Assembly (NCBI GenBank): GCA_949752795.1
Contig: OX457059.1
Span: 174,604,242-174,668,241 of the forward strand
Direction of reading: 5' to 3'
Source of the DNA: Hyperoodon ampullatus
Taxonomy: Eukaryota; Chordata; Mammalia; Artiodactyla; Ziphiidae
DNA length: 64,000 nt
In this document: one piece after another, positions 57,061 through 64,000 of the stretch
Layout: every line of letters begins with the position of its first letter
How positions within the stretch are numbered: position 1 is the first letter of the stretch
Notes under the pieces: generated by a model
Databases searched by the model: none
What the model was told of the DNA's origin: nothing
The model's input: the letters and a program-made list of their open reading frames with translations, nothing else
Position numbers and translations under genes: made by a program

Positions 57061-59639
57061 TCCACTGCCAGCATGAAGGTCAGCTCGGCTGGTGTGGCCG
57101 AGAGGGCTGGACGTGCAGTCTGGGAAAACCTGCGGTGTGACATCGCTTCATCTCTACCTGAAGTCTTGGGGAGCAGTCACCGAGGAAGGCTTGAGCTCTC
57201 AGGCCAATCAGCTAATCACTGCCATCACTTACACGAGACACACATGCATAACAGACAACCGACGGTCCATACCAGCAGCTGCTGACCCCTCATCTCCCAC
57301 AGCTGGCAAAGCACATCAGCTTGGAACAAATGCACTGACAGAGACGTCTTTGGGTGGGATCTTCCACTTTTGGCTGCCCTGTCCCCCAACTGCTCCTGTG
57401 GCAGCTGAGCCTGCGATCCTCGGCACACCTGCTCCTCAGGACCCAAATCCCACCCAGAAACGCCCTGGGTGGATGGGCTTGCCTTGGGCACCTACTGTCA
57501 AGTCACATGCACGCTCACTGCCCGTGGTGCCTCCTGACACGAACATGCGTCCAAGCCCCTGTCTACACACCTGCCCGTGTGAGACAAGATTGCCCAACAC
57601 TGACTGAGTACCCACTTTGCACCGACACGAGGCAGAGCTCTTACGAGCCGAGTCACAGGGCACAAAGACCCACTGTCTTACCTGCATGTCACCTGCCTGC
57701 AGTGTGGCCTGGGGGCTGCCGCCCTGTGTGCAGGAGAGCCCTGTGACCGGCTACCACACTGCTGCTTGCCTGGCCACTGCCCTCTTTCCAGGAGGTGTCT
57801 GGGTCTGGGTTTGGCATCCAGACTCCTCTCAGCCCTTCGGGGGCTGGAGCATCACACCATCACCATGCTGGGACAACCCACGGTCGGCACCTGCAGCTCC
57901 CGCGGGACTGGGACAGCAGCCCCCTCCCCCCTCCCAGTTCAGGCTTTGAGGGAAGGGCTCTTTCCAAGAGCTGACCTCTCTCTGCCTGGGGCTCTCACTG
58001 CCCCACTGGGGTCTCCTTGTTTTCCACGATGCTTCTTCACCCCAAGCCGTGGACACACTCGCATCTTCCCAGAAGACGTGCATCTTTCCCCAAAGGTCCA
58101 GGCACAATTGTTTCTGGGAGTGGCCGGCTTCCCCACAGCTGTCCATTGGGTACCGGCGTGTGTGCAGAGTTGGCAGCCTTGGCCACAGGGCAGGAGCAAG
58201 AATGACACCCAGCAAGACCTGTTGAGGCTCTGTCTTGGCCAGGACGGCCCTAGACCTCGTGCACCAGCCTCTCCTTGTGCCTCATGAGGCCCCTCCTTCC
58301 AGCCCCTGTCCTGCTCCAACTCAGTCCCCAGGCGGGGAGGCCCCTCGCTGTTCTGGTGTCCCAGAGGCAGCTCTCCTTGGGGCACGGTTTGCTCACCTGT
58401 CTCAGCATCTGCTTCTGATGCGTCCTCTGGGCTGAAGCAGTTCTCCCGACCCCAGAGGCTGGTGCCCCGGCTCCACACCCCCATGCACATGCTCCAAGCA
58501 CAACCAGGAATGTAAACCACGCTTCTTGGAAACACCTCATTTTCAACTTAATTGGGTGTTGTTTTGAGTAGTTGATTGAACACGTGTGTGCCTACTTCTC
58601 AGCACCCCTGCCCCTCACCTCCCAGATCAGGTCGGGACCTCACAGTTGACAATTTTTCCCACCCTGATAACTACCCCCTTAATCACCAGCAAACTGTCCC
58701 CAAGCTTTAACCAGCCTATAACCAGTTCACACGAGTTTGTTTACTCACTTGTCTCAGAATTTTTTGTAGTAAGCTTTCCTGCCTTCTTACAACTGTAATG
58801 TGCCAATTTGTAATAGCTGTTTGAGGAACTTAATACATGCACAGACAGCATGTAGTGATGCTTCCTGCTCTCCTCGTGGCAGCATCCTCCCCTCAGCCCC
58901 CCAGGCCCCAGGGCCTTACCCCAGGGGCACACAGGGAGAAACTCTCAACATCAAAACATGTTGTACCCATTCATCTAAACCTGAGTGCTCCTGGGAGACT
59001 GAGACCCCTTGTCCTGTCCGAAAGATCCAACTTACTTCATTCTTAATTTCTGTTTAATGATCTCATGCTGTATCTTCATCCAATAATGAGTACATTTTAA
59101 ACAAAGGGAATTAAATTTCATTGAGGAACAACCTTCAGAACTCAAACAAAAATATCATCTTTCTCCTTGTGCCTTATTACCTACGGTGTTGGGGAATGCC
59201 TTTCTGAGCATCATTCAGAGAGAAATGTGTAGCACTATGGATGATTTAAGAAGAAACATTTGCCTTTGGGAAAGCCAGAACATTTGTTTCATTTGGGACT
59301 GGGGAGGGAATTGGTGATGACCGTGGACGTTCGGTGCTGGCAGCCAGATCATCACCCTGTGAATGGACAAGACAGGGTCTAAACAGGAGAATTTGTCTTT
59401 AGAACCAGACCCACCAAATCGTTTGAAAGAAAGGTTCCCCTGACACTTGCCGAAGTTAGAGCTAACTAGCAGGAATCTTCCTTGTTCCTTATTAATAATC
59501 TATCCTGAGGATTTGCAGCCCATGCCTGCCTTTGTCTTCAGCATGGGTTTTCAGTTTTGTTTCCTTTTTATGCTTCAGAAGCTGAAGCTGTGAGAGGTGG
59601 TGGAGTGGCTTCCTGCTCCCATACTCGGGCTCTTGTGAA
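57061..59639. other. Unassigned GC-rich then mixed sequence
   Basis: Holds the longest minus frame of the region (198 codons, 57939-58535) and a 173-codon plus frame opposite it; neither has known domains. No named repeat recognised. From 58640 composition becomes AT-leaning. Confidence 0.35.
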
Positions 59640-59760
59640 GGGAACTGGGGCACGCAGCTGGATCTCAGCATTAATTCCTCAATAATTAATAACTCACCAA
59701 TGAAACTTTAATGCAAGTTGATAAGTAATGGTGCGGCTGCCATGTCACTCGATTGTTCAC
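59640..59760. promoter_or_regulatory. Short candidate conserved element
   Basis: Repeat-free stretch with attaattcctcaataattaataactc and gttgataagtaatggtgcgg. Several homeodomain-type cores sit close together. Functional status is inference. Confidence 0.25.
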
Positions 59761-61082
59761 AGAGCAAGTTGCCTGGAAATGTTCTGGATGTTCTGCCTGA
59801 AACCAACATAATGGAGGTAAAGGAATAAAGCAGAAAGGGAGAGTTTAAGGAAATGCTTTGCCATCTTGTAGCCACTTAGAAGTAAGCAGAATATCATTTG
59901 GGAAAGTGAAAATTCATTAATACATTGGGTGAATGACCACAGAAACTCAACTTGGTGCCCTCCATCCCAGCCCACCTTAGAAATAAGCATCATGGTATCT
60001 TTAGACTAGTCACATATTTGGATAGTATTGAAAGAGAAGGAAAAAAATGTATATATATATATATATATATCTATATATCTATATATCTCAGTAGTTTCAA
60101 AGAGAACCAGGGCCAATGAGTGGGTGCTACGGGAAGGCAATGTGGTCTCATTATAAGGAAGACCTTCCAGTAGAGTCGTCATGAAAGTATGAGAGGCCTC
60201 ATGGCAGGGAGGGGGGGTAGTGTAAATACTCAGAAAGAGAATGGGAAATTTAAATGTTGAGGGCATGGAAAATTTAAATGTTGAGGGCGTGGAATCAAAT
60301 CATGCAGTTTCTATGGAAACTGGCAAGGACCCGTTCCAAGCCACCCCGCTTGGTATCTCCAGCAGATGAGAGGCTGGGCCACTTGTTCCATGGCTGCCAT
60401 TGCCACTGACTGCTGCACATGCCCTTCCAGCTGTGAAGCCTGGGATGCTTTCCTGAGAAGGTGCCAGGGCTGGACGCAGAAGGAGACACTGACATGGTCT
60501 TCCAGAGCCAACTTTCATCAGGTCTGACCTCTGGATCCTTGACATCATCCCATTACCCAAGTAAGCACAATGGCAAGAAGAAGAAAAGGCAAGAAAGTCG
60601 GAGACATTTGGGGCCAGCACTGACCTCCCCACTGAGCACAGTACGCCCTGCCTGGGCAGATGGCACTTTTGGGGGCCCATGGAAATGTTTTAATTCTTTT
60701 TAAAATCAGAGGGAAAATAATTTTCAGGTCAAAGAAAACATTTTAATATGTAATGTGGGCGTAGTTGTCTTTACACCAACACTGCTGCATAATATAACTT
60801 ATCTTTATGTACTGAATATTTGTTCTAAGCAGGAAAGGACCCCTGCAGGGGAGGAAGGGTTGGAGCCCATGGAGTTCCCAGCATCGTTCCACTCAGGGGA
60901 CTTGAGGACATTCAGTAGCAGGGCCCAGGGAGGACTCTTGTGACAAAAGTGTGCAAGATCTGAGCCCTGCAAACAGATGCAGGGCGTGGTGCACACAGGC
61001 CTGAGGGTCAGAGTGGAGTGGGGTCATCCTGGAGGAAACGAGGAGCACAGGGGAGTGGTGAGTCTTACAAACAAATGCTGGG
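59761..61082. other. Unassigned sequence with a TA microsatellite and a 24-bp duplication
   Basis: (TA)n with TCTA variants at 60049-60090. A 24-bp tandem duplication (one mismatch) of aaatttaaatgttgagggcR is at 60246-60293. No gene recognised. Confidence 0.4.
60246..60293. repeat. 24-bp tandem duplication
   Basis: Two adjacent units, 60246-60269 and 60270-60293, identical except for one A/G difference. Confidence 0.92.
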
Positions 61083-61850
61083 CATCTATTCGTTTATTTT
61101 TTCACCACACCACACTGTCTTCATTACTGTAGCTTGACAGTAAGTCTAGGAGTAGGGTAGTGTTTGTCCTCCAACTTCGTTTTTGTCCTTCAATATTATG
61201 TTGGCTACTCTGGGTCTTTTGCATCTCTACATAAACTCTAGAATCAGTTTGTCAGTATCCAAAAAACAGCTCACTGGGATTTTCATTGGAATTTCATTGA
61301 ATCTATAGATTGAGTTGGGAAGAACTGACATCTTGACAATATTAAATCTTCCTATCCATGAACATGGAATGTCTCTGGATTTATTTTGTTTTTTGATTTT
61401 ATTCATCAGAGTTTTGTAGTTTTTCTTACATAGATATTGTATATATTTTATTAGATTTATACTTAAGCATTTCGTTTTTGGTGGTGTTAATGCAGTGTTA
61501 CTGAGTTTTTAATTTCAAGTCGAATTGTTTGCTGCTGGTATATAGGAAAGAGATTGATTTTTGTACATTAATTTTGTACTCTGCAAACTTTCTTTAATTG
61601 CTTATTAGTTCCCAGAGGTTTTCATCAATTATTTAGGATTTTCTACATAGATAATCATAACATCTGTGAACAAAGACAGTTTTTTCTCTTCTTGCCATTT
61701 AGCTAGAATTTCCAGTATGATGTTGAAAAGGAGTGCTGAGAGGGGACATTCTTGTCGTGTACCTGATATTAAAGCTTTGAGTTTCTCACCATTAAGTATT
61801 TTGTTAGCTGCAGTTTTCTTTTGGTTATTGAATGAAAGATTCTTTAAATT
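61083..61850 (-). mobile_element. Older L1 ORF2 fragment, left part
   Basis: Plus strand shows the antisense of L1 ORF2 downstream of and into the RT domain: 'cactgtcttcattactgtagcttgacagtaag', 'ttggctactctgggtcttttgcatc', 'ttgaatctatagattgagttggg', 'gaggggacattcttgtcgtgtacctgatattaaagc' and 'taagtattttgttagctgcag'. There is no 3' UTR to the left, so it is a deletion-truncated piece. Its continuation resumes at about 63500 after a younger insertion. Confidence 0.85.
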
Positions 61851-61905
61851 CCATAGTGCTTTGCAATTTTCAAAAGTTCACACTCATGATTACATATAAT
61901 TGAAT

Positions 61906-62170
61906 AATAACCCTGCCTTTCCCCCCAGCTTATGTTACCCGTCTCCCCTTCCCTCTGCCCACTAGTAACCACTAATTTGTTATGTATATCTGAGAGTCTA
62001 CTTCTTTTTTGTTTTATTCGCTAGTTTGTTTTTATATTTTAGATTTCACATATAAGAGATATCATACAGTATTTGTCTTTTTCTGTCTGACTTATTTCAC
62101 TAAGCATAATGTCATCCAAATCCACCTGTGTTGCTGCAAATGGCAAAATATCATTTTTTTAATGGCTGAG

Positions 62171-62216
<46 letters not shown>

Positions 62217-63260
62217 TTTATTCATTCATCTGTTGATGGATACTTAGGTTGCTTCCATACCTTGGCAATTGTAAATAATGCTGCTAAGATCATTGGGGTG
62301 CATGTATCTTTTCAAATTAGTGTTTTTGTTCTTTGATATATACCCAGGAGTGGAATTGCTGGGTCATGTGGTAATTATATCTTTAGTTTTTTGAGAAACG
62401 TGCCTGCTGTTTTCCACAGTGGCTGCACAAATTTACATTTCCACCAATAGTGTAGGAGGGTTCCCTTTTCTCCACATCCTCACCAACATTTGTTATTTGT
62501 GCTCTTTTTGATGATAGCCATTCTGACAGATGTGAGGTGATATCTCACTGTGGTTTTGATTTGCATTTCCCTGATGATTAGCAATGTTGAGCATCTTTTC
62601 ATGTGCCTGTTGGCCACCTGCTTTTCCTCTTTGGAAAAATGTCTATTCATTTCTTCTGCCCATTTTTTAAATCAGTTTTTTTTCCTATGATGTTGAGTTG
62701 TATGAGCTATTTATACATGTTGTATATTCACCCCTTATCATTCATATCATTTGCAAATATCTTCTCCCATTCTTTTCATTTTGTTGATGGTTTCCTTTGG
62801 CGTGTAAAATATTTTAAGTTTAATTAGGTCCCGTTTGCTTATTTTTGCTTCTGTTTCCTTTGCTTTAGAAGAAGGATCCAAAAAAATTATTTCTGCGATT
62901 TATGTCAAAGAGTGTTCTACCTATGTTTTCCTCTAGGTGTTTTACAGTTTCCAGTCTTACATTTAGGTCTTTAATTCATTTTGAGTTTAATTTTGTATAT
63001 GGTGGTAGAAAATGTTCTAATTTTATTCCGTTACATGTAGCTGTCCAGTTTTCCATACACCACTTATTGAAGAGGCTGTCTTTTCCTCATTGTATATTCT
63101 TGCCTCCTTTGTTGTAGATTATTTGTTGTAGTTTATTTCTGGGTTTTCTACCCTGTTCCATTGATCTATGTGTCTGTTTTTGTGCCAGTACCATACTGTT
63201 TTGATTACTGTAGCTTTGTAGTACAGTCTGAAGTCAGGGAGCCTGATTCTTCCAGCTCTG
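61906..63260 (-). mobile_element. Younger L1: 3' UTR and ORF2 C-terminal part, inserted in the older L1
   Basis: Reads, antisense, from the L1 3' UTR ('tccccttccctctgcccactagtaacc', 'cacatataagagatatcatacagta', 'tggaattgctgggtcatgtgg') into ORF2 ('gtgaggtgatatctcactgtgg', 'cctttgctttagaagaaggatcc', 'ccattgatctatgtgtctg'). It repeats the 'gattactgtagctttgtag' region that also begins the older L1 at 61120, proving two different copies. A pure (TA)n of about 22 units lies at 62172-62215 inside it. The left end is uncertain by some tens of bases (61850-61906 unassigned). Confidence 0.85.
62172..62215. repeat. (TA)n microsatellite inside L1 3' region
   Basis: About 22 pure TA units following 'gctgagt', inside the minus-strand L1. 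Confidence 0.97.
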
Positions 63261-63264
63261 TTCT

Positions 63265-63470
63265 GCAGTCAGTTGCCTCGTGACCAGAAGCCAGCAGCAT
63301 CCACATAAGGCAGGGCCCAGCAACCAACTAGGCCAGAGGCCAACCAAGCCTACCAGAGCACCCACATAATCAGCCCACCACAACAGAAGGACCCACACAG
63401 ACCTCTTAGGGAGCATATAGCTTGGGTGATGAGAGGGGAGTGAACAGTAGAGACACATAGGACTTTTGGG
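63265..63470 (+). mobile_element. Inverted L1 5' UTR fragment
   Basis: 'aaccaagcctaccagagcacccacataatcagcccaccacaacag', 'acccacacagacctcttagggagcatatagcttgggtgatgagagggg' and 'agagacacataggac' resemble the sense strand of a cetartiodactyl L1 5' UTR, upstream of ORF1. It sits directly against a minus-strand L1 3' part, so the orientation is inverted. That is the arrangement left by twin priming or by rearrangement. Confidence 0.6.
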
Positions 63471-63499
63471 GGTTTTTTGTTTGTTTTTGTTTTGTGTTG

Positions 63500-64000
63500 T
63501 GTTTTAAAGATATTCTTTGTCAAGTTGAGGAAGTTCCCCTCTATTCTTGGTTTATTGAGATTTCTTATCATGAATGGAAGCTGGATTTTGTCAAAATCTT
63601 TTTCTACATCTATTGATAAGATCATGTGATTTTCCTTCTTTAGCCTGTTGATGTGTTGGTCCAGTGGTTAGGACTTTGCCTTTCAGCACAGGGGGTGTGG
63701 GTTTGATCACTGGTCAGGGAGCTGAGATCCCACATGCCTAATGGCCAAAAAACCAAAATATAAAGCAGAATCAATATTGTAATAAGTTCAATAAAGACTT
63801 AAAAAATGGTCCACATCAAAAAAACAAAAACCTGATGTGTTGGCTTACATTGATTTTTGAATGTTGAACAAGGCTTGCATTCCTGAAATAAACATGCTTC
63901 ATATGATGTATAATTTTCTTCCCATCATTTACTAAGGTTTTTTACATCTATATTCATAAGAGATATTGGTCTGTAGTTTTGTTTTATTTTTTGTTTGTTT
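63500..64000 (-). mobile_element. Older L1 ORF2 fragment, right part (RT domain), runs off the window
   Basis: Continues the L1 from 61850: 'gatattctttgtcaagttgaggaagttcccctctattcttgg', 'ttttgtcaaaatctttttctacatctattgataagatcatgtg', and after the SINE 'acattgatttttgaatgttgaacaaggcttgcattcc' and 'gagatattggtctgtagtttt'. The minus frame shows RT motif A (SIDVEKDFDKIQ) near 63570-63615. The element continues past the window end. Confidence 0.9.
63660..63833 (+). mobile_element. CHR-related SINE, 5'-trimmed, older variant
   Basis: Starts within the tRNA-like head (tccagtggttaggactttg), with B-box region 'gggtttgatcactgg', then 'gatcccacatgcctaatggccaaaaa' and the tail 'ttcaataaagacttaaaaaatggtccacatc' plus A-rich end. 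This tail marks a CHR subfamily different from the other copies. A 10-bp target-site duplication, gatgtgttgg, is at 63650-63659 and 63834-63843, inside the older L1. Confidence 0.9.

Noticed and set aside
56019..57285. His/Thr/Cys-rich frames resembling repetitive proteins
   Set aside because: Direct by-product of CA/TG low-complexity DNA on both strands.
57766..58535. 173-codon plus and 198-codon minus frames opposite each other
   Set aside because: Mutually overlapping, GC-rich, no domains, no promoter or splice context.
62009..63117. Phe/Ser-rich plus-strand frames
   Set aside because: Antisense of LINE-1, partly through a TA microsatellite.
1..64000. CRISPR array, bacterial operon, phage or defence-system content
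   Set aside because: No spaced identical repeats, no prokaryotic gene organisation; all repeat families are mammalian.

Overview
The window is mammalian nuclear DNA, almost certainly from a cetacean and most likely a toothed whale. The diagnostic signal is a set of tRNA-Glu-derived CHR-type SINEs (4083, 30403, 31014, 32362, 43483 and an older variant at 63660). Most are flanked by clean target-site duplications. LINE-1 3' ends of the cetartiodactyl type and ancient mammalian repeats (MIR, L2, MER5, hAT, MaLR and ERVL LTRs) fill in the rest. I see no Alu, no pig PRE-1 and no ruminant BovB or Bov-A. The species call is inference from repeat families, not from a search.

I find no convincing protein-coding gene, tRNA, rRNA, CRISPR array or bacterial or viral gene. 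The longest open frames (up to about 240 codons) lie in GC-rich or low-complexity DNA, overlap on both strands and match no family I know. The real coding-like remnants are broken LINE-1 ORF2 pieces. The window reads as intergenic or intronic DNA, annotated here as transposon remnants, simple repeats and a few candidate regulatory elements.

Layout. 1-5.8 kb: old L1, a MaLR LTR, a younger L1 nested in an older L1, a CHR SINE and an hAT fossil. 5.8-30 kb: mostly unique, fairly GC-rich DNA with GATA-type microsatellites, several LTR remnants (MLT1-like, MLT2-like, an ERV1-like solo LTR), an X-box motif and a striking CpG-rich block at 10.15-11.66 kb around an AT-rich core. 30-33 kb: a repeat cluster (long CHR SINE, L1 with a nested CHR SINE, MIR, another CHR SINE, L1 3' end). 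33-42 kb: unique DNA. 42.65-43.0 kb: a promoter-like CpG-rich segment with GC box, inverted CCAAT box and a perfect CRE. 43.4-53.7 kb: an AT-rich block with two large L1 remnants in opposite orientation. 53.7-61 kb: GC-richer unique DNA, including about 1 kb of CA-rich low-complexity sequence. 61-64 kb: an old minus-strand L1 split by a younger L1 insertion that carries an inverted 5' piece, plus a SINE.

There is no gene system to describe. The parts most worth follow-up are the promoter-like segment at 42.65-43.0 kb, the CpG/AT block at 10.15-11.66 kb, the rearranged L1 at 61.9-63.5 kb and the 1-kb alternating purine-pyrimidine tract at 56.0-57.0 kb.
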